Origin: JAGNRR01 sp964409905
Lineage (GTDB): Bacteria > Bacteroidota > Bacteroidia > Chitinophagales > Chitinophagaceae
NCBI GenBank assembly: GCA_964409905.1
Contig: CAYPET010000003.1
Coordinates: forward strand, 1-64,000
Reading direction: 5' to 3'
Length of the DNA stretch: 64,000 nucleotides
Under the pieces are notes generated by a model that worked only from the letters and a program-made list of their open reading frames with translations, was not told the origin of the DNA and did not search any database. The position numbers were made by a program, and so were the translations under genes. Of this stretch, positions 1-8,314 are shown piece by piece. Each line of letters begins with the position of its first letter. Within the stretch, counting starts at the first letter, position 1.

Positions 1-48
1 AGTTAAAGAGATTTTTCTACTTTCAAAACGTACTATTTTTGGGGGAGC

Positions 49-1002
49 TTACACAGTATCATCATGCTGAAATCTATATCGCGCTGAATCTGAAAAAGAA
101 ACAATAGCTGCGCGATGCCCACTTTGTCCAAAAAATACGATTGAATCTGCTTGATGATTCAGTCGAATTTGAATATCATCATCCTGCACGTTACATGAGA
201 TCAAAAAAAGTGCTTCTTTTCCCCGTTTGTTATACGCGGCGTAGAACGAACCCTTGGACAAAGCTTCCTGAACAGCCTTTAAGTTGTTGGGTGCATTAAT
301 CATAGTCCAACAACGAAATGGCGGCTGCTTGACTAAGTCATGTGTGTCATCATTACCCAGTCCCCAAACCAATTTACCTGCAGACAAGACGCTATCCCAG
401 TAAAAATCAGAGTGTAATGTCCGACTAATTACCTCCATAAACCGATAGCCTACGATTGATGAAACACTAGATAGTCGACGACCGCCTCCGAATTTAGGAT
501 GAGCCATTACAAGAAATTCGCCATGCTTTTTTAGTCGGTTGATAATATCTTGTTGATGATGAATCGATTGTAATAAAGGGTAATCAAAAAATGATACTGT
601 TGAGGCATTTCCAACTAGAATGTGTGACTTGCCAATATTGTAGCCATGTTCATAAAATGGCAAAAACAACTTACTACTACTATCAGATTGCTGATAAATT
701 TTATGATAGTTTGATATCCCTATTAAATCATATCCCTTTTTTGCATAGGCTTGGTATAGTTCCCTTTCAGAGTTTTTTCCACTTGTAATTCCTCCCCAGG
801 ATTTCGTATGAGCATGGAAATTAGCGCGCAAGAATGTTGGGTAAATGTTTTGATAAGGGTTGTACAGTTTTTCACCTTGGAATGGACTGATTTCGGGAAA
901 AATGAAAATTGTTGTATTACAATACAATATAGAGGTGAATAGCGAGCCAAACAAAAATAGGTAGACAAAACCCTTTGATAGTATTACAAGTAAGTGTCGC
1001 AT
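49..1002 (-). CDS. PHP-domain phosphoesterase, membrane-anchored
   Basis: A 317-aa protein. Residues about 8-30 form one hydrophobic segment (signal anchor or signal peptide), so the catalytic part probably lies outside the cytoplasm. The rest resembles the PHP metal-dependent phosphoesterase fold: an HAH pair at residues 63-65 in NFHAHTK, a later AHP motif in MAHPKFGGG, and GLGNDDTHD near residue 217. The usual 'TDH' after the second strand reads GISNYHK here, so one metal ligand may differ. The substrate cannot be read from the sequence. The gene stands alone, divergent from the GNAT-nitrilase gene across about 200 bp. The fold is fairly secure; the activity is unknown. Confidence 0.7.
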   Translation of the reverse strand: MRHLLVILSKGFVYLFLFGSLFTSILYCNTTIFIFPEISPFQGEKLYNPYQNIYPTFLRANFHAHTKSWGGITSGKNSERELYQAYAKKGYDLIGISNYHKIYQQSDSSSKLFLPFYEHGYNIGKSHILVGNASTVSFFDYPLLQSIHHQQDIINRLKKHGEFLVMAHPKFGGGRRLSSVSSIVGYRFMEVISRTLHSDFYWDSVLSAGKLVWGLGNDDTHDLVKQPPFRCWTMINAPNNLKAVQEALSKGSFYAAYNKRGKEALFLISCNVQDDDIQIRLNHQADSIVFFGQSGHRAAIVSFSDSARYRFQHDDTV

Positions 1003-1168
1003 TTGATTCGTTATCCAAATCGCTTAGGTGCCAAATATATCTAACAAAGAAAATAATTGCAACTAATTGCAGTATTCTATCAGAAAAACTAGTACCCATT
1101 AGCGCCAAATTTAAAATTGCAAATGGCTACTCCATTTAAGAATACTTTTTCATTGTTTGTTGGTAACA

Positions 1169-1200
1169 TTTGGTTTGCCTTTACATTGGGCTTATCTTTT
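1169..1200 (+). promoter_or_regulatory. Promoter of the GNAT-nitrilase gene
   Basis: TTTG at 1169-1172, a 20-nt spacer and TATCTTTT at 1193-1200 fit the Bacteroidota -33/-7 pattern (TTTG, 19-21 nt, TAnnTTTG) with one mismatch in the -7 box. The -7 box ends 4 nt before the ATG at 1205, so the mRNA would have almost no leader. Confidence 0.5.
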
Positions 1201-1204
1201 TAAT

Positions 1205-2722
1205 ATGGATATTCAAAATATTGAGCTCAAATTTCTCACCCTAGACGATTACCAAGAACTTAAAAAAGCCATGCAAGAGTCATACACAAGTATGCCAGAT
1301 GCAATTTGGAAAGAACATCATATTAAGACCTTAATTTCAAAATTTTCTGAGGGACAAGTGGTGATTAAAATAGATGGAAAAATCGCCGGTTGTGCTCTTT
1401 CCATTATAGTCAACTACCAACATTTTGGTGATCAGCATACCTATAAACAAGTTACAGGTAATTTCAGTTTTGATACCCATACCAAAAATGGCGACGTTTT
1501 ATATGGCATTGATGTATTTATAAAACCAGAGTATCGTGGTTTGCGATTGGGAAGAAGGCTGTACGATTACCGAAAAGAATTATGTGAAAAACTAAACCTA
1601 AAGAGCATTGTTTTTGGCGGACGTATTCCGAATTACAACAAATATGCCAATCAGTTGACACCAAAACAGTATATAGAAAAAGTCCGACTTAAGGAAATTG
1701 AAGATCCCGTCTTAAACTTTCAAATCTCAAATGATTTTCATCCTGCAAGGATTCTAAAGGGCTATTTGGAGGGCGATGTGACTTCTAACGAATTTGCCGT
1801 ATTACTAGAATGGGAAAATATTTATTACGAAAAACCAAGTAAAAAAGTATCTATCAACAAATCTATTGTCCGCCTCGGGCTGGTGCAATGGCAAATGCGT
1901 CCGCATAAAAATCTAGACGAGTTAATGCAGCAGGTCGAGTATTTTGTAGATACCGTATCGGGGTATCGCTGTGATTTTGCTCTATTCCCGGAATTTTTTA
2001 ACGCTCCGCTAATGGCAAAAGACAATCATCTATCTGAGCCTGCTGCCACCCGCGAATTGGCCAAGTTTACGGCACCAATAGTCCAACGCTTTGAGGAGCT
2101 TGCAATTGCATATAATATCAATATTATAACAGGTAGTATGCCCGAATTGGTGGAAGATAGGCTTTACTATGTAGGGTATCTATGCAAACGTGATGGCACA
2201 AAAGAACGATTCGAAAAATTGCATGTTACGCCTGATGAAGCAAAAGTTTGGGGTATGCAGGGCGGCTCACAGCTGCGCTCGTTTGAAACGGACTGTGGTA
2301 AAATTGGCATTTTGATTTGTTACGATTCAGAATTTCCGGAATTAAGTCGTATTCTGGCCGATGAGGGTATGGATATTTTATTTGTACCTTTTCTTACAGA
2401 TACACAAAATGGTTATTCACGTGTACGCTTATGTGCTCAAGCGCGCGCGGTCGAGAATGAATGTTATGTGGCTATAGCCGGTAGCGTAGGCAACTTCCCA
2501 AATGTTCATAATATGGACATACAATTTGCACAATCCATGGTCTTTACACCTTGTGATTTTTCTTTCCCTACCAATGGCATCAAGGCATCAGCTACACAGA
2601 ACACCGAGATGGTAGTGATTGCTGATGTCGATATCGATTTGCTACGCGAACTAAATCAATTTGGCAGTGTGCGGAATCTAAAAGACCGCCGCAAAGATTT
2701 ATTTGAATTACGTAAAAAGTAA
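1205..2722 (+). CDS. GNAT acetyltransferase / carbon-nitrogen hydrolase fusion
   Basis: A 505-aa two-domain protein. Residues about 1-170 are a GNAT N-acetyltransferase, with the acetyl-CoA loop seen in RGLRLGRRLYDYR. Residues about 220-505 are a nitrilase-superfamily amidase with the full catalytic triad: E263 (FPEFF), K338 (EKLHV) and C372 (LICYDSEFPE). The same fusion is known as a conserved family in several phyla, and its substrate is not established. The ATG at 1205 is chosen because the next in-frame start upstream (1157) would run through the promoter. The gene ends 1 bp before the stop of the convergent corA-like gene. Domain calls are secure; the role is not. Confidence 0.9.
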   Translation: MDIQNIELKFLTLDDYQELKKAMQESYTSMPDAIWKEHHIKTLISKFSEGQVVIKIDGKIAGCALSIIVNYQHFGDQHTYKQVTGNFSFDTHTKNGDVLYGIDVFIKPEYRGLRLGRRLYDYRKELCEKLNLKSIVFGGRIPNYNKYANQLTPKQYIEKVRLKEIEDPVLNFQISNDFHPARILKGYLEGDVTSNEFAVLLEWENIYYEKPSKKVSINKSIVRLGLVQWQMRPHKNLDELMQQVEYFVDTVSGYRCDFALFPEFFNAPLMAKDNHLSEPAATRELAKFTAPIVQRFEELAIAYNINIITGSMPELVEDRLYYVGYLCKRDGTKERFEKLHVTPDEAKVWGMQGGSQLRSFETDCGKIGILICYDSEFPELSRILADEGMDILFVPFLTDTQNGYSRVRLCAQARAVENECYVAIAGSVGNFPNVHNMDIQFAQSMVFTPCDFSFPTNGIKASATQNTEMVVIADVDIDLLRELNQFGSVRNLKDRRKDLFELRKK

Positions 2723-2723
2723 T

Positions 2724-3602
2724 TTACAGAATCTTTTTCTTCTTAAACCAAAGAAAAATTAATAAGCAAATTATTGCCATAACCAGCATTACCAAAGGAT
2801 ATCCGTACGTGAATTCCAATTCCGGCATAATCCGAAAATTCATACCATAAACGCCAACAATGAATGTGAGTGGCAGAAAAAAAGCCGAGAATATGGTGAG
2901 TAGCTTCATCACATCGTTGCTTTTCTGTGCTGCTATGGAAAGATAAGTATGCGTAAGATTGCTTGCATCATCTAATGATTCATCAAACTCCAACAACAAT
3001 TGAACCACCGTGTCTTTCACATTCTCCATGGCTGAATGATACTTTTCCGGCATCTGAATCTTATTGAGAACTTGCTGCGTCAGCAAAAGCAATTTTTTAC
3101 TTAGGCGTATTTCTGACTTTTGAAAGTAAAGATCTTCCAGCGAAACACGATTGATATTCTTTACAAAAATCACCTCTTCTACCTTATCGAGATCTTCGGC
3201 ATGCCACTCCGCAGGCATATCAAAAGTGTTGATGATGTGGTTGAACAAGGCTATCTGATGACCATAAATGGTTTTGTAGGTATTATCAAACCCATCCAAA
3301 AAAGGGAAGGATTTTTTATGTACCGTAATTAAACGATTCTTCGATACGAAAAAGGCAATTTTAGTTGATAAATCAGCAATATTAGATACACTTATTTCTT
3401 TCTCGGCAGTATAAGCCCGTAGAATAAAAAAATAATAATCCTGTCTGCTTTCAATTTTGGGCAAGTGGCCGGCCTCGAAAGCATCCTGTACCAGTAAAAT
3501 ATCCAACTCATATTGCTTTGCAATCTCCGGAATATCCTCTTCCGTTGGATTTAGAATATCTACCCAAGTGTATTTTTCGGCATTCAGCGTCTTAAGTTGC
3601 AT
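2724..3602 (-). CDS. corA: CorA-family divalent cation transporter
   Basis: A 292-aa protein with the CorA architecture: a long soluble N-terminal domain, then two C-terminal membrane helices (about 230-252 and 264-284). The signature YGMN lies at residues 252-255, at the end of the first helix, followed by the short periplasmic loop and a basic tail (KKKK). CorA proteins form pentameric Mg2+/Co2+ channels in the inner membrane. The start is set at MQLKTL; a start 9 codons upstream is possible but adds a hydrophobic stretch not usual in the family. Exact ion preference (Mg, Co, Ni or Zn) cannot be told. Confidence 0.9.
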   Translation of the reverse strand: MQLKTLNAEKYTWVDILNPTEEDIPEIAKQYELDILLVQDAFEAGHLPKIESRQDYYFFILRAYTAEKEISVSNIADLSTKIAFFVSKNRLITVHKKSFPFLDGFDNTYKTIYGHQIALFNHIINTFDMPAEWHAEDLDKVEEVIFVKNINRVSLEDLYFQKSEIRLSKKLLLLTQQVLNKIQMPEKYHSAMENVKDTVVQLLLEFDESLDDASNLTHTYLSIAAQKSNDVMKLLTIFSAFFLPLTFIVGVYGMNFRIMPELEFTYGYPLVMLVMAIICLLIFLWFKKKKIL

Positions 3603-3700
3603 GATAGGCTTAAAAATAACAAAAAGCATGGAATCATTAAATAATCATATTTATTGGTTATTGAAAAGGTCAGCTGAAAACCATACTTTTGGAGGCTGAT

Positions 3701-4441
3701 ATGGCGCTGAAAAATGAACTAAGAACACAAGGCGATTTTTTGTTTCGATACAGAAGCTACTTACCAATCATCATTCTCCTGGCCGCTTTTGGTGTTTATC
3801 TTGTACAAGATTTTCATTTTGAAGGAGTTGCCAAATCACGTTGGGAGTTTTTTTGTTTGGCAGTTGCCGTGTTCGGTTTAATAATACGCATCATTACCAT
3901 AGGATATAGTGGAGATAATACATCAGGTCGTAATACTGCCGAAGGGCAAATAGCTGATGAAGTTAACCGCACAGGTCCTTATGCTACAGTTCGGCATCCG
4001 CTCTACCTTGGAAATTTTTTTATGTGGCTGGGGTTAGCCATGTTTACTCAAAATACTTGGTTTATTGTAGCCTTTATTTTTTTGTATTGGGTGTATTACG
4101 AACGTATTATGTATGCCGAGGAAATGTTCCTGATTGACAAATACGGAGAAAACTATACTTCATGGAGTGCCGTAACACCGGCATTTATCCCAAATCTGAA
4201 AAAATGGTGTGCGCCGAAATATACATTTAGCTGGCGTAAAGTAGTCCGGCAAGAAAAAGCTGGCATACTCAATTTATTTCTTGTATGCTTTTTGCTGGTA
4301 GCCGGCAGGCAATATTTACAATTTGGCATTTTTTTGCAGGAGGATAGACACTGGTTATACTTTTTAATAGCTGCCATCTGTTGGTATATCATTATAAAAA
4401 TTATACAGAAAACAAGCCGATTATTGGATGCAGACCGTTAA
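3701..4441 (+). CDS. Isoprenylcysteine carboxyl methyltransferase-like membrane protein
   Basis: A 246-aa polytopic protein with about five hydrophobic segments. The core GPYATVRHPLYLGNF is the S-adenosylmethionine-binding and catalytic signature of the ICMT/PEMT phospholipid methyltransferase group, followed by an E-E-F-L/YGENY segment as in that family. In bacteria such proteins methylate lipids or unknown small substrates, so the target here is unknown. The ATG at 3701 is preferred over a TTG at 3689: GGAGG lies 5 nt upstream of it, one of the few Shine-Dalgarno-like sites in the window. The last 60 residues add two further membrane segments beyond the core domain. Confidence 0.75.
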   Translation: MALKNELRTQGDFLFRYRSYLPIIILLAAFGVYLVQDFHFEGVAKSRWEFFCLAVAVFGLIIRIITIGYSGDNTSGRNTAEGQIADEVNRTGPYATVRHPLYLGNFFMWLGLAMFTQNTWFIVAFIFLYWVYYERIMYAEEMFLIDKYGENYTSWSAVTPAFIPNLKKWCAPKYTFSWRKVVRQEKAGILNLFLVCFLLVAGRQYLQFGIFLQEDRHWLYFLIAAICWYIIIKIIQKTSRLLDADR

Positions 4442-4489
4442 GGTGAATTTGTCAAATACTATATAAATATTTCAAACTACCTTCGTGCC

Positions 4490-4832
4490 ACTGCAAGCCA
4501 GACTATCGCTCTGCATACCATGCAGGGAGGAAAGTCCGGACAGCAAAGAGCATCACAGCAGGTAACGCCTGCCTCGAAGCAATTTGAGAGCAAGTGCCAC
4601 AGAAAATAACCGCCATGCTGCTGCATGGTAAGGGTGAAAATGTGCGGTAAGAGCGCACAGACACGGCTGGAAACAGCAGTGTAGGGCAAACCTTGTGAGC
4701 TGCAATACCAAATAAGCAAACGATTGAGAGCTGCTCGCTCGAGTTTGTGGGTAGGTAGCAAGACCCTTAATGTGAATTAAGGGCTAGATAAATGATAGTC
4801 CACGACAGAATCCGGCTTATCGGCTTGCAGTT
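4490..4832 (+). ncRNA. rnpB: RNase P RNA, bacterial class A
   Basis: This is the catalytic RNA of RNase P, which matures tRNA 5' ends. Hallmark segments appear in order: GAGGAAAGTCCGGACAGC near 4527-4544, GGTGAAAATGTGCGGTAAGAG near 4632-4652, GGCAAACC near 4685, and the 3' part with ATAGTCCACGACAGAATCCGGCTTA near 4795-4820. The P1 helix closes perfectly: CTGCAAGCC (4491-4499) with GGCTTGCAG (4822-4830). A run of eight T follows at 4831-4838, so P1 and the T-run can serve as terminator. The ends are estimated from P1. The RNA reads towards the ftcD gene, and the T-run overlaps the ftcD stop codon. Confidence 0.97.
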
Positions 4833-4836
4833 TTTT

Positions 4837-6516
4837 TTATATAGTTTGATTTGTTAAATCTAAAATTTCCTGCTCGGCTTGCTTAGCTAGCTCCACATAT
4901 TCGTTGGCAGTAACAATAAAACTGGCGGCCAATACCGAGTCATCCAAATCTTTACAATTGATACGCACGTTTAAGTTAGCTCCGAAAACAGCTGCCCGGG
5001 CACATAGCGCTCCCACAGCAGCATCACTTAAACTTGTTGGATTTCCTTTCACCACCATTGCTTTACATAACTCGAAAACTTCAAAGCTTTTTTTCAATGT
5101 TCGCATAGGTATATCAATGGCATAAACAGTAGCTGCCTGCATGGCTTCTTTTCTGACTTGCTTTTCTTCAGCAGTAGCTTTTGGCATGCGCACTGCATCA
5201 ATGATTTTATTGAAAGCATTAGTGTCTTCATCAACTAAAAACAAAAGTTCATCTTTTAATTGCTGACCTTTCTCAGCCCACAAAGAAAATTCTTCCCAAC
5301 GGTCATCCCAGCCTCTTTTGTGACTACTTAAATTAGCCACCATTGTGCCCAATGCCGCACCCAAACTACCAACATAAGCACTTACACTTCCTCCACCCGG
5401 AGCAGGGCTTTCTTCGGCGGTGGTATCGGCAAATACTGTTAAATCCATATCTACAAGTCGTGAAACTTTTTTATCGCGCATTACATATTCGATAATTTTT
5501 TTGTTAGGGTCAAATGGCGCTAGTTCATCCAAGCCCATGCTTTTAATGGCAATCTTAATTTTTTCGCTTTCGCTGATCCCGCGGCTTCTTTGTTGTTTGG
5601 TTAAAAAATAATCAGCCGCATCCAACATTGCTTTCAACGGCACTAGGCCAACCAATTCACTACCCGTTACGCGCATTCCCCTGGCTGCAGCGCGCTCTAC
5701 GGTTTTATCAAAAGCGATGTGCATGGGAGTAACGTTGATATTATTCAAATTCATAGAGATTTGTGCAATGCCATATTCTTCTATAAACCAGCCAATAGCT
5801 TTTACCTTTTTCAGCAATCCTGGCTCGCGCATTGGCTCGCCGTTTTCGTCTAGCAATGGTTTCCCGTTCACTTTATTTCCTTCACGCTTAATGCGACCAT
5901 TTTCTCTTAAATCAAAAGCTACGCTGTTTGCCCGTCTTACAGAGGTTGTATTCAGATTGACATTGTACGCAACAAGAAAATCGCGTGCGGCAATTGCCGT
6001 AGCGCCAGATTTGGGGTTAAACTTGGCCGGACCAAAATCAGGCTGCCATTTTGGATCTGTTAATTTTTTTTCCAGCCCCTCATACTCACCAGCACGAACT
6101 GTGGCTAAATTTTTTCTCTCCTCTGATGTTGCGGCATTTTCGTAATAGTAACCCGTAATGCCAAGTTCCTCTCCCACTCGTTTGCCAAGCTTATGAGCCC
6201 AATCAGCAGTTTCTTCCATGGTAATTCCACTAATCGGTATAAGCGGGCAAACATCTGTTGCCCCCATACGCGGATGTTCACCACTATGTAGTTGCATATC
6301 AATTAATTCACTTGCCTTTTTAATGAGTAAATAAGCTGCATCAATCACCGCTTGTGGCTCGCCTACAAATGTAATAACGGTGCGGTTGGTAGCCGCCCCA
6401 GGATCGACATCCAACAGCTTTACGCCTGCCACAGTTTCAACTACTTGCGCAATTTCCTGTATTATTTCTGGCCTTCTTCCTTCGCTAATATTCGGTACAC
6501 ATTCTATGATTTGCAT
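4837..6516 (-). CDS. ftcD: Glutamate formimidoyltransferase / formimidotetrahydrofolate cyclodeaminase
   Basis: A 559-aa bifunctional enzyme of histidine degradation. It moves the formimino group from formiminoglutamate to tetrahydrofolate and then releases ammonia to give methenyl-THF. Residues 1-330 are the transferase part (start CVPNISEG; catalytic-region HPRMGATDVCP with H81). Residues about 365-559 are the helical cyclodeaminase, with the folate-binding SPAPGGGSVSAY loop. Fused forms occur in animals and many Bacteroidota. The length matches the family. No other hut genes are nearby. It stands as a single gene facing rnpB. A likely -7 box (TACTTTCG) lies at 6545-6538. Confidence 0.95.
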   Translation of the reverse strand: MQIIECVPNISEGRRPEIIQEIAQVVETVAGVKLLDVDPGAATNRTVITFVGEPQAVIDAAYLLIKKASELIDMQLHSGEHPRMGATDVCPLIPISGITMEETADWAHKLGKRVGEELGITGYYYENAATSEERKNLATVRAGEYEGLEKKLTDPKWQPDFGPAKFNPKSGATAIAARDFLVAYNVNLNTTSVRRANSVAFDLRENGRIKREGNKVNGKPLLDENGEPMREPGLLKKVKAIGWFIEEYGIAQISMNLNNINVTPMHIAFDKTVERAAARGMRVTGSELVGLVPLKAMLDAADYFLTKQQRSRGISESEKIKIAIKSMGLDELAPFDPNKKIIEYVMRDKKVSRLVDMDLTVFADTTAEESPAPGGGSVSAYVGSLGAALGTMVANLSSHKRGWDDRWEEFSLWAEKGQQLKDELLFLVDEDTNAFNKIIDAVRMPKATAEEKQVRKEAMQAATVYAIDIPMRTLKKSFEVFELCKAMVVKGNPTSLSDAAVGALCARAAVFGANLNVRINCKDLDDSVLAASFIVTANEYVELAKQAEQEILDLTNQTI

Positions 6517-6537
6517 GGCAATTTTTCTTTTGACTTG

Positions 6538-6545
6538 CGAAAGTA
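6538..6545 (-). promoter_or_regulatory. Probable -7 box of ftcD
   Basis: TACTTTCG on the minus strand, one mismatch from TAnnTTTG, 21 nt before the ftcD ATG. No clear TTG -33 box is seen. Confidence 0.35.
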
Positions 6546-6643
6546 AACAGCATCACACGAAAGATGAAATTAGTGGGTGTCAGAATTAATGAAACATTAA
6601 GCCTTTATTAAGAAAAAATAATTTTCTGAAACCCCAAGAAAGT

Positions 6644-6750
6644 TAATTTTGCTGTCAAGAAGTTTCGAAAGAAACTTTCTTTTTCATAGGTTGATTTGGT
6701 TAGGGATTGCAGTTCTTATCGTTTTTCGGTAAGAACTGTACCCTTTTTAG
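6644..6750 (+). ncRNA. Candidate small RNA with own promoter and terminator
   Basis: In the 259-bp gap between ftcD and the thioesterase gene (both minus strand), the plus strand carries a perfect -7 box, TAATTTTG, at 6644-6651. About 7 nt downstream begins a hairpin AAGTTTC-GAAA-GAAACTT (6660-6677). This is followed by a strong 12-bp hairpin CAGTTCTTATCG-TTTTT-CGGTAAGAACTG (6710-6738), which is enclosed by AGGG (6702-6705) and CCCT and ends in CCCTTTTTA (6741-6749). This layout (promoter, two hairpins, U-tract) fits a transcript of about 90 nt. I recognise no known RNA family. No -33 TTG is visible, and no expression evidence is available here. Confidence 0.35.
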
Positions 6751-6775
6751 GGCAAAAGTGCTCTAAAAAAGCATA

Positions 6776-7303
6776 CTAGGTATCAGAAACAGAATCCATA
6801 AATAAGGCTTTAAGTTCTCCTGCATCCTGAGGTTTCATCTTACCGCTCAAGATTAATCGAAGTTGCCTTCTTCTTAGGGCGCCATCAAACCGCTCCTGTT
6901 CCTCAGCCGATTCCGGTACTAGGTTTGGTACTTTCCGAGCTCTACCGTTCGGATCAAGAGCCACAAAGGTCATATATGCTTCATTAGAAAGGTATTTATA
7001 TTGCGTCGGTACATCTTCACCATAAACTTTTAAATAAATTTCCATAGAGCTAGTAAAAGCACGCGTTACCTGAGCTTCTATCGTCACCAGATTGCCCAAC
7101 TTGATAGGGTTTTGAAACGAAATATTATCAGCACTAGCTGTTACAACTGCACAGCCACAGTGTTTCATGGCCGACATTGCCGCTGCAATATCCATCCAAT
7201 GCATTAATTGTCCCCCCATCAGATTACCCAAGGTATTAGTATCATTTGGCAATACGAGTTGCGTCATTACAGTGCAGGAATCTTGTACTCTTTTTTCGAC
7301 CAT
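6776..7303 (-). CDS. Acyl-CoA thioesterase, hotdog fold
   Basis: A 175-aa single hotdog-domain protein. The segment LPNDTNTLGNLMGGQLMHWMD (residues about 18-38) is the signature of the YciA/BFIT group; its N/D pair is the usual catalytic site for hydrolysing acyl-CoA thioesters. A short charged C-terminal tail (about 145-175) follows the fold. It acts in the cytoplasm; the acyl chain preference is not readable. The start is the ATG at 7303, served by a perfect -7 box (TAACTTTG) at 7333-7326. Confidence 0.88.
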   Translation of the reverse strand: MVEKRVQDSCTVMTQLVLPNDTNTLGNLMGGQLMHWMDIAAAMSAMKHCGCAVVTASADNISFQNPIKLGNLVTIEAQVTRAFTSSMEIYLKVYGEDVPTQYKYLSNEAYMTFVALDPNGRARKVPNLVPESAEEQERFDGALRRRQLRLILSGKMKPQDAGELKALFMDSVSDT

Positions 7304-7325
7304 AAGTATAATTATTTCTAAAGGA

Positions 7326-7333
7326 CAAAGTTA
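7326..7333 (-). promoter_or_regulatory. -7 box of the thioesterase gene
   Basis: TAACTTTG on the minus strand, an exact match to TAnnTTTG, 22 nt before the ATG at 7303. No TTG is seen at the expected -33 distance. Confidence 0.5.
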
Positions 7334-7364
7334 CCCTTATATTATTGCTTAAATTAGAGGTATA

Positions 7365-8309
7365 ATGAAACAGGTCGTTAATTTATTTTGCTTTTTAATC
7401 TTTTCGGCAAATGCCTTTGCACAAGCAGAATATCTTGTTTTGTTTGAATATGACAAGTATGAAGTTCCCGACACAGCTATGGCTGCTCTTGTGAAGATAA
7501 TTTACACAAATCAGGTCCGAAAAATTTATCTCGAGGGGCATTGTGATAGCATAGGTGGCAAGGCTTATAATTATGCATTGTCAGAAAACAGGGTAAAGGC
7601 CGTTGAAAATCTGCTGATTGAAAATGGTTTTGACCCAAACAATATTGTAGGCAAAGTAGGATTTGGAAAAGACAAGCCGCTACTTCCAAATAGTGATGAA
7701 GATAATCGACAAATGAACCGAAGGGTCTATGTCAAATTCGATATTATTGGCACTGTAGCGCAACAAAAATCTGACGCTAAATCTGAAACTTCAAGTATTG
7801 AGGAAGAGCGACCGGAGGTAAAAATTACCGAGAAAAAAGAACTGGGCATCGCTATTGATCAATTTGACAGTAAGCCTGCAATAACGCCTCAAGCTGCAAA
7901 AGCCAAAGAATTTAAAAGAGAAAATTTTGTAGCTAATAATACCGTGGCGTTACCCAATTTATTGTTTGAAGGAGGGCGTCATATCCTCATGCGGGGGTCC
8001 TATCCTATTTTGGACTCGTTAATAAAAATATTAACCGATAAAAATGACTTGAAAATTGAGGTTCAGGGGCACGTTTGTTGCACAACCTTTCAGGCTGATG
8101 GATATGACTGGGATACCGGCACAGAAGATTTGTCTTGGCAACGGGCAAAGGCAATAAAAAATTTACTGATACAAAACGGGATAAGCTCCTTACGGGTTCA
8201 GATACGGGGTTTTGGTGGTAGTAAAAAACTCTACCCAAAAGAAGAGGATGAGTATCAACGTGCTCAAAATAGACGTGTAGAAATATTTATCCTACCTGAA
8301 AAAATATAA
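7365..8309 (+). CDS. Envelope protein with two OmpA-like domains
   Basis: A 314-aa exported protein with a signal peptide (residues 1-19, cleaved near NAFAQA). It has two OmpA C-terminal-like peptidoglycan-binding domains, at about 24-130 and 195-311. Each shows the family order: first strand (VLFEYDKYEV / LLFEGGRHIL), EGHCDS or QGHVCC, then N-R-V-K-A or Q-R-A-K-A, and NRRVYVKF or NRRVEIFIL at the end. In the second copy the usual GHTD reads GHVCC and a 10-residue insert follows, so its ligand pocket may differ. The linker (135-190) is charged. It probably ties the outer envelope to peptidoglycan in the periplasm. It ends 5 bp from the convergent neighbour. Confidence 0.8.
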   Translation: MKQVVNLFCFLIFSANAFAQAEYLVLFEYDKYEVPDTAMAALVKIIYTNQVRKIYLEGHCDSIGGKAYNYALSENRVKAVENLLIENGFDPNNIVGKVGFGKDKPLLPNSDEDNRQMNRRVYVKFDIIGTVAQQKSDAKSETSSIEEERPEVKITEKKELGIAIDQFDSKPAITPQAAKAKEFKRENFVANNTVALPNLLFEGGRHILMRGSYPILDSLIKILTDKNDLKIEVQGHVCCTTFQADGYDWDTGTEDLSWQRAKAIKNLLIQNGISSLRVQIRGFGGSKKLYPKEEDEYQRAQNRRVEIFILPEKI

Positions 8310-8314
8310 CCAAT

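Noticed and set aside
5717..6145. A 142-codon open frame opposite ftcD
   Set aside because: Antisense shadow of a well-conserved enzyme; no start signal, no domain.
6638..6680. AGAAAGTT / AACTTTCT alternative pairing around the first hairpin of the possible small RNA
   Set aside because: A real inverted repeat, but AT-rich and mutually exclusive with the stronger local hairpin; too weak to report as a riboswitch.
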